Of a DNA stretch of 31,419 bases, positions 1 to 6,483 are shown in pieces; position 1 is the stretch's first letter, and each line of letters begins with the position of its first letter. Source of the stretch: an uncultured Bacilli bacterium (GTDB lineage: Bacteria > Bacillota_I > Bacilli_A > RF39 > UBA660). The translations under genes and the position numbers were made by a program. Location: contig CANPXY010000005.1 of the NCBI GenBank assembly GCA_947587115.1, positions 1 to 31,419 of the forward strand, written 5' to 3'. Below the pieces are notes generated by a model. That model did no database searches and was not told the origin of the DNA. It saw only the letters and a program-made list of their open reading frames with translations.

Positions 1-125
1 AAACTAACTCCCGCATCAATAATAACAATTTCGTTTCCATGCATTACACAATACATGTTTTTTCCGACTTCACCTAAACCGCCTAAAACAATAATTTTTG
101 TTTCAATTGGTTTTGTAATATTCAT
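1..125 (-). CDS. rnj: Ribonuclease J, N-terminal fragment (cut by window edge)
   Basis: The minus strand encodes about 41 residues from an ATG at 125 and runs off the left edge. The fragment reads MNITKPIETKIIVLGGLG, then EVGKNMYCVMHGNEIVIIDAG. This matches the start of the metallo-beta-lactamase fold of RNase J, where a short lead is followed by ALGGLGEIGKN-type and EIVLIDAG-type segments. RNase J is a 5'-3' exo- and endoribonuclease central to mRNA turnover and rRNA maturation in Firmicutes. A strong Shine-Dalgarno (AAAGGAG) sits 6 bases before the ATG and a good minus-strand promoter lies at 178-206. The zinc-binding HxHxDH motif is outside the window, so activity cannot be judged. The choice between J1 and J2 is open. 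Confidence 0.85.
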   Translation of the reverse strand, partial: MNITKPIETKIIVLGGLGEVGKNMYCVMHGNEIVIIDAGVS

Positions 126-177
126 AATAACTCCTTTCTTGTATTTGTTTTTTATAGTAAAACAACTGACTTCTAGA

Positions 178-206
178 ATTATACTACAAATATTTGATTT
201 TGTCTA
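178..206 (-). promoter_or_regulatory. Promoter of the RNase J gene
   Basis: Read on the minus strand: -35 TAGACA (206-201), a 17-base spacer, then -10 TATAAT (183-178). It faces the RNase J start at 125 and gives a leader of roughly 45 bases. Confidence 0.65.
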
Positions 207-304
207 TTCTTTTATTGACGCATCTATTGTATTACAAAAAAGAACAACGCTCTAAAGGGCCAACAACATCGAAAGTGTATTGCCTAAAACGAAGCGCATA
301 TTTT

Positions 305-336
305 GCAAGTGTCTAACGATAGAACACTTGCTTTTT
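305..336 (+). terminator. Orphan plus-strand hairpin with T-tract
   Basis: GCAAGTGT (305-312) pairs with ACACTTGC (324-331) and is followed by six T. This is a standard intrinsic terminator for the plus strand, yet no plus-strand gene precedes it in the window. It may end a small RNA, or be a hairpin with another role on the minus strand, where no U-tract follows it. Confidence 0.5.
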
Positions 337-341
337 TCTAT

Positions 342-364
342 AAAAAAACATCTTACGATGTTTT
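342..364 (-). terminator. Terminator of the 377-817 gene
   Basis: On the minus strand AACATC, loop GTAA, GATGTT is followed by a run of T (plus-strand A-tract 342-348). It lies just past the stop codon of the minus-strand gene at 377. Confidence 0.65.
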
Positions 365-376
365 CTAGATTACATT

Positions 377-817
377 TTACTTTTGATCGTTCCGTTGAGA
401 ATTTTTTCTTGCTTTTTTTAAATATACCACTGGTACCTCTTTTTGAGGATCTTCGTAATGGTAAGGTTCTAGTGAATCGACATCGACAAATAAACTTTTT
501 ACACCATGTGCTTTTGTCGGTATGACCAAACGTCCAAGAGATTGTTTTTGATCTGGTTTTCTTTGCATTGCCTTTTTCAACTTTAGCTCATCAAAGATGG
601 TCTTTAAACGATCAACATCCACAAACCCTCCTTCTACTTGAATTAAGATCGCCCGTTCTTTATAAGGAACTGATCGAGTATCATAGTGACATGAATAGGC
701 ATCTTGCCAACGTTCTATTTTTTCTGTATTGGTACTACAAGATAGGATATAAAATGGCTCATATTTTGTACAGCGTCTGATAGATCCAATAAACACTTGA
801 TTTGGTTTAATAACCAT
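377..817 (-). CDS. Hypothetical protein, 146 residues
   Basis: No family is recognised. From ATG 817 the product begins MVIKPNQVFIGSIRRCTKYE and is soluble, mixed alpha/beta in character and rich in Lys at the C terminus (KKARKNSQRNDQK). There is no signal peptide or membrane segment. An upstream in-frame ATG exists at 883 but the residues it adds are hydrophobic and it lies upstream of the promoter at 849-877; the 817 start has AAAGGAG about 12 bases upstream. The gene has its own promoter and terminator, so it is monocistronic. It is divergent from ftsY and codirectional with the RNase J gene. Codon use looks like that of its neighbours. Its existence as a gene is well supported by the signals; its function is unknown. 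Confidence 0.7.
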   Translation of the reverse strand: MVIKPNQVFIGSIRRCTKYEPFYILSCSTNTEKIERWQDAYSCHYDTRSVPYKERAILIQVEGGFVDVDRLKTIFDELKLKKAMQRKPDQKQSLGRLVIPTKAHGVKSLFVDVDSLEPYHYEDPQKEVPVVYLKKARKNSQRNDQK

Positions 818-848
818 GAGTGATACGCACTCCTTTCTTTGTACCAAT

Positions 849-877
849 ATTATAAAGGGAAATGATAAAAGATGCAA
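849..877 (-). promoter_or_regulatory. Promoter of the 377-817 gene
   Basis: Minus strand: -35 TTGCAT (877-872), 17-base spacer, -10 TATAAT (854-849). The predicted transcript starts about 25 bases before the ATG at 817. Confidence 0.65.
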
Positions 878-980
878 CAACAACTTGCAAAAAGATCAAG
901 AGGTTTTGTTACAGATAAAAAAATATTTGAAACATGAATTCAGTAATTTTCTTACTGCTCTTTTTTTTTCTCTTTTTGTT

Positions 981-989
981 TGTTATAAT
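981..989 (+). promoter_or_regulatory. Extended -10 promoter of the ftsY operon
   Basis: TGTTATAAT matches the extended -10 form TGnTATAAT. The expected -35 position is only a T-run. The box ends 17 bases before the ftsY ATG, so the leader would be about 10 bases and would begin at the Shine-Dalgarno AGGTG. Confidence 0.55.
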
Positions 990-1006
990 GATACTAGGTG
1001 AAAACA

Positions 1007-2029
1007 ATGGGATTATTTAACAAGATAAAAAATATGTTTCAAAAACAAGAAGCAACGGTGTTAGGAAAAGAAGATGAACAATCCACTGAATCTGTGGAAA
1101 AAAAGAATGTCAAGATTTATGAAAAAGGTCTTAGTAAATCAAGAGAATCTTTTGTCTCTAAACTTGCCAATTTGACGAATAAATATCATAAAGTTACAGA
1201 AGCTTATTTTGAAGAATTAGAAGAGATCTTGATTATGGCAGATATTGGTGTTAATACGGTCATGGAGTTTATGGAACGTCTAAGAGATCGTGTTAGAAAG
1301 GAAAAAATTGAGGATACTGAATACTTAAAAGAAGTGATCGTTGATGAATTGTTCATTATCTATGTCAATGATGATGTCTTATCGAGTTCTATTCATTTTG
1401 CAAGTGCTGCTCCAACGGTCATCTTATTTGTCGGGGTCAATGGAGTAGGGAAAACTACGACCATTGGGAAACTCGCTTGGAAGTTGAAAGAAGAAGGAAA
1501 GAAAGTGCTCTTGGTTGCAGGAGATACCTTTCGAGCAGGGGCAAGTGCGCAGTTAGAAGAATGGAGTGTTCGAGCAGGCGTTGATTTTATTACCAAAGAA
1601 GAAGGAAGCGATCCAGCCAGTGTCGTTTTCGATGGGCTAGAGAAAGCCCTCAGCGAGCACCACGATGTCGTTTTGATCGATACCGCCGGACGTCTTCAAA
1701 ATAAAGTGAACCTCATGAAGGAACTAGAGAAGATCAACAAAGTCATCGCCTCTAAAATCGAAGGTGCTCCCCATGAGACCTTACTCATCATAGATGCGAC
1801 AACGGGTCAAAACGGAATCAGTCAAGCGAAAAGCTTCAAAGAAATTACGAACATCACCGGAATTGTATTGACGAAACTCGATGGAACAGCCAAAGGTGGC
1901 ATCGTTTTAGCAATCAAAGAAGAAGTGAATATTCCTGTCAAATATATTGGGCTAGGAGAGCGCAAAGAAGATCTTCAAACGTTCGATATTGAAAAATATA
2001 TTTATGGACTATTTAAAGATATGATGTAG
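1007..2029 (+). CDS. ftsY: FtsY, signal recognition particle receptor GTPase
   Basis: This membrane-associated GTPase docks SRP-bound ribosomes at the translocon. The 340-residue product has a charged N-terminal stretch of about 60 residues, a helical N domain, then the NG GTPase core: P-loop GVNGVGKT (143-150), DTFRAGASAQLEEW, DTAGR (from 225) and TKLDGTAKGG (289-298). The DTFRAGA box and TKLDGTAKGG distinguish FtsY from Ffh, whose copy at 4464 has DVYRPAA and TKLDGDTRGG. The start chosen is ATG 1007, which has AGGTG six bases upstream; a GTG at 998 is in frame but lies inside that signal. It is the first gene of an operon that ends with ffh, so both halves of the SRP GTPase pair are cotranscribed or close to it. 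Confidence 0.97.
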   Translation: MGLFNKIKNMFQKQEATVLGKEDEQSTESVEKKNVKIYEKGLSKSRESFVSKLANLTNKYHKVTEAYFEELEEILIMADIGVNTVMEFMERLRDRVRKEKIEDTEYLKEVIVDELFIIYVNDDVLSSSIHFASAAPTVILFVGVNGVGKTTTIGKLAWKLKEEGKKVLLVAGDTFRAGASAQLEEWSVRAGVDFITKEEGSDPASVVFDGLEKALSEHHDVVLIDTAGRLQNKVNLMKELEKINKVIASKIEGAPHETLLIIDATTGQNGISQAKSFKEITNITGIVLTKLDGTAKGGIVLAIKEEVNIPVKYIGLGERKEDLQTFDIEKYIYGLFKDMM

Positions 2030-2039
2030 GAGGTAAAAA

Positions 2040-2333
2040 ATGAAAAATAAAGTACACAAAGAATTAAAGAGCGTAACTAAGAAAAAGAAGAAAGAACCAA
2101 GCAAAATAGGAATTTATGCGCAACTAATTTTAACGGTTGCAATCGTGATCTTATTGATTTCTTATTTGGTCAACAAAAAGTTCTTAATCTATTTACAGTT
2201 GGCGGTTGGCTTAGAAATGTTCGCAATGGCATATAACAATTACACGATCTATAAGAGAAGGGGATTTACTATTTGTTATACTGCTGTTGGAATTGTACTT
2301 TTAGGAATTATACTCTTTAATTTATTCTGGTGA
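2040..2333 (+). CDS. Small membrane protein with three predicted helices
   Basis: A 97-residue protein with a very basic N terminus (KKKKKEPSK around 15-23) and three hydrophobic segments: about 25-45, 48-64 and 77-96. By the positive-inside rule the N terminus is probably cytoplasmic. It starts 10 bases after ftsY behind AGGAGG, and its stop overlaps the upstream end of the ylxM reading frame, so it belongs to the SRP operon. No known family is recognised; it is not part of the ftsY-ylxM-ffh arrangement of Bacillus. A link to membrane protein insertion is suggested only by its position. Confidence 0.8.
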   Translation: MKNKVHKELKSVTKKKKKEPSKIGIYAQLILTVAIVILLISYLVNKKFLIYLQLAVGLEMFAMAYNNYTIYKRRGFTICYTAVGIVLLGIILFNLFW

Positions 2334-2338
2334 TCATG

Positions 2339-2632
2339 ATGGATAAAACGTTATACTTGAATAATCTCTATGATTGTTATCAAGAATTGTTGACAGATAA
2401 ACAACAACATTATTTTGAAGATTATTATTTTAATAATTTATCTCTTAGTGAAATGGCAGAAAATGATCAAGTCAGTCGCAATGCCGTTTATGGCCAATTA
2501 AAATTGATAGAAAAAAAATTAGAGGAGTTAGAAGAGAAACTTCAATTATATAAAAGACGGGAACAAATATTGAAGTTACTTGATGGACATATCACAGAGG
2601 AATTAAAATCGAAGTTGATCGATCTATTATAA
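2339..2632 (+). CDS. ylxM: YlxM-family helix-turn-helix protein
   Basis: A 97-residue, mostly helical protein with the layout of the YlxM/p13 family, which is encoded next to ffh in Firmicutes and regulates or assists SRP components. The sigma-70 region 4-like helix-turn-helix is visible at about 17-50: LLTDKQQHYFEDYYFNN, then LSLSEMAENDQVSRNAVYGQ, followed by a coiled-coil-like helix KLIEKKLEELEEKLQLYKRR. Three start codons are stacked (GTG 2330, ATG 2336, ATG 2339); ATG 2339 is preferred because GGTGA lies five bases before it, inside the stop region of the previous gene. The neighbours ftsY and ffh strongly support the assignment. Confidence 0.9.
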   Translation: MDKTLYLNNLYDCYQELLTDKQQHYFEDYYFNNLSLSEMAENDQVSRNAVYGQLKLIEKKLEELEEKLQLYKRREQILKLLDGHITEELKSKLIDLL

Positions 2633-2651
2633 AAAGAGAAGGGGAAAAGCT

Positions 2652-4427
2652 ATGTTTGATAAAATTGTCTATATCAGTGATCAAAATGCAGAAATTAAGC
2701 TCAAAGAAACCGAAAAGTTGTCTGTGAACTTGATGAACTTACATGTCATTTTTGAAGATCAAGAAAAGAAAATTTTAGGAGAAGTCGACGATTTGAAAGA
2801 AAATATTGTCACAGTTCGCTTTTTAGGGGAATTTGTGGGCAATCGTCTGTTGGGAGGCGTCATAAGAAAACCTTCTTTGGATGCGAGTGTTCGGCTCATT
2901 ACACCTGAAGAAATTCCTTATATTGTGGGAGAGAACAAAGATGGGAATATGTTGTTAGGAGTGAGCCCCTTCTATAATGATCATCCGATCTATATGAATG
3001 TCAATGCTTTTTTCAGTAATCATTTTGCAATCTTTGGTAACAGTGGAAGTGGAAAAAGTTGTGGAATCGCAAGAGTCATTCAGAACATGTTCAAAGATCA
3101 GCGTTTGTTCCCTTTCCGTTCAAATCTTTTGCTATTCGATTCCTCAGGCGAATATTATAATGCTTTCAAAGATTTAAGTTCAATTAACCCCAATTTTCAC
3201 TATAAATTCTATACGACCAACTTGACCGATCATATTGGAGAACAGTTAAAAATTCCCGTTTGGTTATTGGATGTGACGGATCTTGCACTCTTATTGACTG
3301 CGACGGAACATGCACAATTACCAATCATTGAAAGAATGTTGAAGTTAGCGCGTATTTTTGCGGAAGATGACACCAAAGCCAAAAATTATAAAAATCATTT
3401 AATTGCCAAGGCCATCATGACGACACTTTATACGAATCAGACCGCTCCTAACAAACGTAATGATATTTTCTCTATTCTAGCGAGCTGTTCGACTGATGAA
3501 TTTAATTTAGAAGCCCCTATTCAAGGAATTGGCTATGTCCGTAAATTTAGAGAATGTTTTCTCGTCGATTCCAACGGTCAATTTACTGAAAGTGTCCTCT
3601 TGACGGAGTATGTGACAAGTTTTATCAAAGATGAATACGACAACTATGAACCGCAGGGAAATGTCTATTATACTTTGAAGGATTTAGAAAAAGCCTTGAA
3701 TTTTGCTTTGATCAGTGAAGGTTGGCTACGAAATGAAAATACTTATGCCAATGCCGTAACGCTTAAAGTAAAACTGCATACCCTCATCACGAGTACGAAT
3801 GCTAAATTTTTTGAAATGGACCATTTTATGACGGCGGAACAATATATTTCATCCCTCATCGTTCAAGATAATCAAAAATATCAGATCATCAACATCAATT
3901 TAGATGACGTGGACGATGATTTGGCAAAAACGATTACGAAGGTTTTTACGAGATTGTTATTTGAATTTACCAAAGGATTAAAAAATAGAGCATCGATTCC
4001 TTTCCACATCATTATCGAAGAAGCGCATCGCTATATTCAAAATGATCGGGATCGCTATCTCTTAGGATATAACATCTTTGATCGAGTAGCCAAAGAGGGA
4101 CGTAAGTATGGATTGTTGTTAGGACTCATTTCTCAACGACCCGTAGAATTATCGGATACAGTTATTTCTCAGTGCTCTAACTTTTTGATTTTCAAAATCA
4201 ACCATCCAATGGATGTCGACTATATTAAAAAAATGGTGCCAAACATCAGTGAAGAAATCGTCGAAAAGCAAAAAAGTTTGCAGTCTGGAACTTGTCTTGC
4301 CTTTGGAGGAGCCTTCCAGATTCCTTTGATTGTCAAAATGGAAATGCCATCTCCTGCACCAAGCAGTGGCAACTGTAATGTCGCGACGACCTGGAACGGA
4401 AATACAAAAAGTACTAACGCATCTTAA
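2652..4427 (+). CDS. HerA/DUF87-type ATPase in the SRP operon
   Basis: A 591-residue protein of the HerA/FtsK ATPase superfamily. An N-terminal beta-rich region of about 105 residues resembles the HAS-barrel that HerA proteins carry. Then come Walker A GNSGSGKS (129-136), a hydrophobic LLLFDSSGEY strand, and a Walker B strand IIIEEAHR (453-460). A segment ending GLLLGLISQRP follows and probably holds the sensor and arginine-finger region. Members of this family form hexameric rings that translocate DNA, usually with the nuclease NurA. No nuclease lies beside it here. It has its own Shine-Dalgarno and sits between ylxM and ffh, an unusual place. The last 25 residues are low in complexity (Asn, Thr, Ser, Pro). 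The fold assignment is firm; the role is unknown. Confidence 0.85.
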   Translation: MFDKIVYISDQNAEIKLKETEKLSVNLMNLHVIFEDQEKKILGEVDDLKENIVTVRFLGEFVGNRLLGGVIRKPSLDASVRLITPEEIPYIVGENKDGNMLLGVSPFYNDHPIYMNVNAFFSNHFAIFGNSGSGKSCGIARVIQNMFKDQRLFPFRSNLLLFDSSGEYYNAFKDLSSINPNFHYKFYTTNLTDHIGEQLKIPVWLLDVTDLALLLTATEHAQLPIIERMLKLARIFAEDDTKAKNYKNHLIAKAIMTTLYTNQTAPNKRNDIFSILASCSTDEFNLEAPIQGIGYVRKFRECFLVDSNGQFTESVLLTEYVTSFIKDEYDNYEPQGNVYYTLKDLEKALNFALISEGWLRNENTYANAVTLKVKLHTLITSTNAKFFEMDHFMTAEQYISSLIVQDNQKYQIININLDDVDDDLAKTITKVFTRLLFEFTKGLKNRASIPFHIIIEEAHRYIQNDRDRYLLGYNIFDRVAKEGRKYGLLLGLISQRPVELSDTVISQCSNFLIFKINHPMDVDYIKKMVPNISEEIVEKQKSLQSGTCLAFGGAFQIPLIVKMEMPSPAPSSGNCNVATTWNGNTKSTNAS

Positions 4428-4437
4428 ATTTCTATTG

Positions 4438-4443
4438 TATAAT
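4438..4443 (+). promoter_or_regulatory. Possible internal -10 box before ffh
   Basis: TATAAT lies 20 bases before the ffh ATG and just after the stop of the previous gene. No convincing -35 is visible. If active it would give ffh its own very short-leader transcript inside the operon. Confidence 0.4.
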
Positions 4444-4463
4444 AAAGAACAGGTGATGAAAGA

Positions 4464-5771
4464 ATGTTTGAAAGTTTAGGCGATCGCCTTCAAAATGCCA
4501 TTCACAAGATGAAAGGCTATGGAAAAATAACGGAAGAAAACATTGGCGATATGATGCGCGAGATTCGTCTTGCGCTTTTAGAAGCCGATGTCAACTACCA
4601 AGTAGTGAAAGAATTTACCAATAATGTTAAACAAAAAGCCCTTGGAGAAGAAGTGCAAAGATCTTTGAAACCAGGCGAATTATTCGTCAAGATTGTAAAA
4701 GATGAACTCACAGAACTCTTGGGTGGAGAAAGTGCACCCCTCAACACCAGTGGGCATCCTGCTATTTTGATGTTGGTAGGATTGCAAGGAAGTGGTAAAA
4801 CAACGACCATTGGAAAACTTGCCAACTTTCTTCGTAAAAAGCACAATAAAAAGCCATTGTTGGTAGCTGGAGATGTCTATCGTCCAGCAGCCATCGATCA
4901 GTTGAAACAAATCGGCAAACAGCTTGGGATTGAAGTCTATGAAGAGGGCAAGAAAGACCCAGTGCAGATTGCTCAAAATGCGCTTGCTTATGCTAAAGAA
5001 AAGGGTTACGATTACATCTTGATCGATACTGCCGGTCGGTTACATATCGATGAAGAATTAATGCGAGAGTTGCTTCGTCTAGAACAGGTAATCAAACCCC
5101 AAGAGATCCTGTTGGTGATCGATTCGATGATGGGACAAGATGCAATCAATGTAATCCAAGGCTTTCACAATCAACTATCTTTAACTGGAGTGATCTTAAC
5201 CAAGTTGGATGGAGATACAAGAGGTGGTGTGGCACTTTCCGTTCGCCATTTGACCAATGTCCCAATCAAATTAGTTGGTGTGAGCGAAAAACTCGATGGA
5301 CTTGAAGCTTTCGACCCAGAACGGATGGCCGGTCGTATTCTAGGCATGGGAGATATTTTATCGATTGTTGAAAAAGCAGAAGAAGTAATCGATCAAGAAG
5401 AAGCGATGAATGCCGCGAAGAAAATGAAAAACGGAAAATTCGATCTTGAAGATTTTCTAAATCAGATGAAACAAATCAAAAAGTTAGGACCTTTAGAAAA
5501 CTTGCTCAAACTACTTCCGGGAGCTAAAAAGATGGGCTTGACCAACATCAACATTGATCCAAAACAGCTATCACACGTCGAAGCCATCATCTTATCAATG
5601 ACTCCTAAAGAACGGCGTAATCCTGAAATCATCAAAGCCAGTCGCAAGACGAGAATTGCAAAAGGTTGTGGTCTTTCAGTGCAAGAAGTCAACCGTCTTC
5701 TAGAACAGTTTGAACAGATGAAAAAGATGATGAAACAGATGACCAACGGAAACATGAAATTGCCTTTTTAA
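4464..5771 (+). CDS. ffh: Ffh, SRP54 signal recognition particle protein
   Basis: The protein subunit of bacterial SRP; it binds the 4.5S/scRNA and signal sequences and docks with FtsY. In 435 residues it shows the N domain, the G domain with P-loop GLQGSGKT (106-113), DVYRPAAIDQL, DTAGRLHIDEELM and TKLDGDTRGG. The Met-rich M domain follows from about residue 300, with the RNA-binding helix-loop segment around SMTPKERRNPEIIKASRKTR. It ends in the usual Met-rich tail (EQMKKMMKQM). Length matches the family. It closes the SRP operon and is followed directly by a terminator. Confidence 0.98.
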   Translation: MFESLGDRLQNAIHKMKGYGKITEENIGDMMREIRLALLEADVNYQVVKEFTNNVKQKALGEEVQRSLKPGELFVKIVKDELTELLGGESAPLNTSGHPAILMLVGLQGSGKTTTIGKLANFLRKKHNKKPLLVAGDVYRPAAIDQLKQIGKQLGIEVYEEGKKDPVQIAQNALAYAKEKGYDYILIDTAGRLHIDEELMRELLRLEQVIKPQEILLVIDSMMGQDAINVIQGFHNQLSLTGVILTKLDGDTRGGVALSVRHLTNVPIKLVGVSEKLDGLEAFDPERMAGRILGMGDILSIVEKAEEVIDQEEAMNAAKKMKNGKFDLEDFLNQMKQIKKLGPLENLLKLLPGAKKMGLTNINIDPKQLSHVEAIILSMTPKERRNPEIIKASRKTRIAKGCGLSVQEVNRLLEQFEQMKKMMKQMTNGNMKLPF

Positions 5772-5795
5772 ACTATTTGCAAAAATAGTTTTTTT
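5770..5795 (+). terminator. Terminator of the SRP operon
   Basis: AAACTATT (5770-5777) pairs with AATAGTTT (5784-5791) and runs into seven T. The stem begins at the last base of the ffh stop codon. Confidence 0.75.
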
Positions 5796-5845
5796 GTGCG
5801 CTTATTCCTGATGAAAAAATATAGAATTCTGGGCGAAATTTATAG

Positions 5846-5872
5846 ACCTAAAAACCTAGGGTACATAAGATA
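5846..5872 (+). promoter_or_regulatory. SigK-like mother-cell promoter before the coat gene
   Basis: AC (5846-5847), then 16 bases, then CATAAGATA (5864-5872), which fits the SigK consensus AC - about 16 - CATANNNTA. It lies 22 bases before a gene encoding a CotD-like coat protein, a class that is under SigK in Bacillus. No vegetative promoter is obvious here. Confidence 0.6.
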
Positions 5873-5894
5873 GGGTAGATAGGAGGAAAGAAAA

Positions 5895-6236
5895 ATGTTT
5901 CGAAATGAAGAATGTATGTCACGTGGAATGGAAATGAACGAAACGTGTTGTCGCAATGATGCGATGGAAAATGACATGAACATGATGGCTATGCCAATGA
6001 TGGATGGAGGATCTATGGAAATGATGGGAGGCTGCTGCAGTCGACCAATCGAATCTCCAGTACAACAAAGATGTATTCATAAGACCATCGTACACGAAGT
6101 ACCTCATGTATGCCCAATTCATACGAAAGTGATCAATCATCACATCTATAGACATACTTATCGTCCAGCATATTCTTGCTCAGAAGAAAATACTTGTACG
6201 AACGTACAATGTGGATCATGTTGTCAATTTAGATAA
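5895..6236 (+). CDS. CotD-like spore coat protein with Met/Cys-rich head
   Basis: A 113-residue protein. The C-terminal half is rich in His, Cys and Tyr, with a segment RCIHKTIVHEVPHVCPIHTK, then VINHHIYRHTYRP. This resembles CotD of Bacillus, in which HKTIVPHIHP-like and VNHQHFQH-like runs occur. The N-terminal half has 14 Met in its first 44 residues and Cys pairs at 18-19 and 47-48, and the protein ends in CGSCCQFR. Such a composition suits cross-linking in the coat or metal binding. There is no signal peptide, as expected for a protein made in the mother cell. AGGAGG precedes the ATG, a SigK-like promoter lies upstream and a terminator follows, so the gene is monocistronic. Family membership is likely but rests on composition and short motifs. 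Confidence 0.7.
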   Translation: MFRNEECMSRGMEMNETCCRNDAMENDMNMMAMPMMDGGSMEMMGGCCSRPIESPVQQRCIHKTIVHEVPHVCPIHTKVINHHIYRHTYRPAYSCSEENTCTNVQCGSCCQFR

Positions 6237-6237
6237 G

Positions 6238-6259
6238 GCTTCTTTGGAAGCTCTTTTTT
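6238..6259 (+). terminator. Terminator of the coat gene
   Basis: GCTTC (6238-6242), loop TTTG, GAAGC (6247-6251), then TCTTTTTT, right after the stop codon. Confidence 0.6.
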
Positions 6260-6401
6260 CTTGTAAAAATAGCCTCTTTACGATCTGTAAATATAGTGTA
6301 AATAAATATGTCAAAAAACTTGTAAATAAAAGATATTTTGTTTTTTTGGTCAAGAATAAAATTAAACATCATTTTAGGGTGTTGAATTGGATCTAAGAGT
6401 C

Positions 6402-6430
6402 TTGACGTTTTAGGTGAATTAAGGTATACT
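6402..6430 (+). promoter_or_regulatory. Strong vegetative promoter of the NPDTSD surface gene
   Basis: -35 TTGACG (6402-6407), 17-base spacer, -10 TATACT (6425-6430). This is one of the best SigA-type promoters in the window and leaves a leader of about 45 bases. Confidence 0.75.
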
Positions 6431-6483
6431 AAAACTAGATATAATAGATAAGGAATTATATCACGAAAGGAAAGGAGAAAATT

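Noticed and set aside
280..525. Plus-strand open frame of 81 codons
   Set aside because: No ribosome binding site, crosses two hairpins and lies opposite a better supported minus-strand gene.
4595..4976. Two overlapping minus-strand open frames opposite ffh
   Set aside because: They lie over the conserved GTPase region and have no start signals; antisense shadows.
5919..6155. Open frame of 78 codons on the minus strand opposite the coat gene
   Set aside because: Its His/Met-rich product is a by-product of the coat gene's ATG- and CAT-rich codons; no ribosome binding site or promoter.
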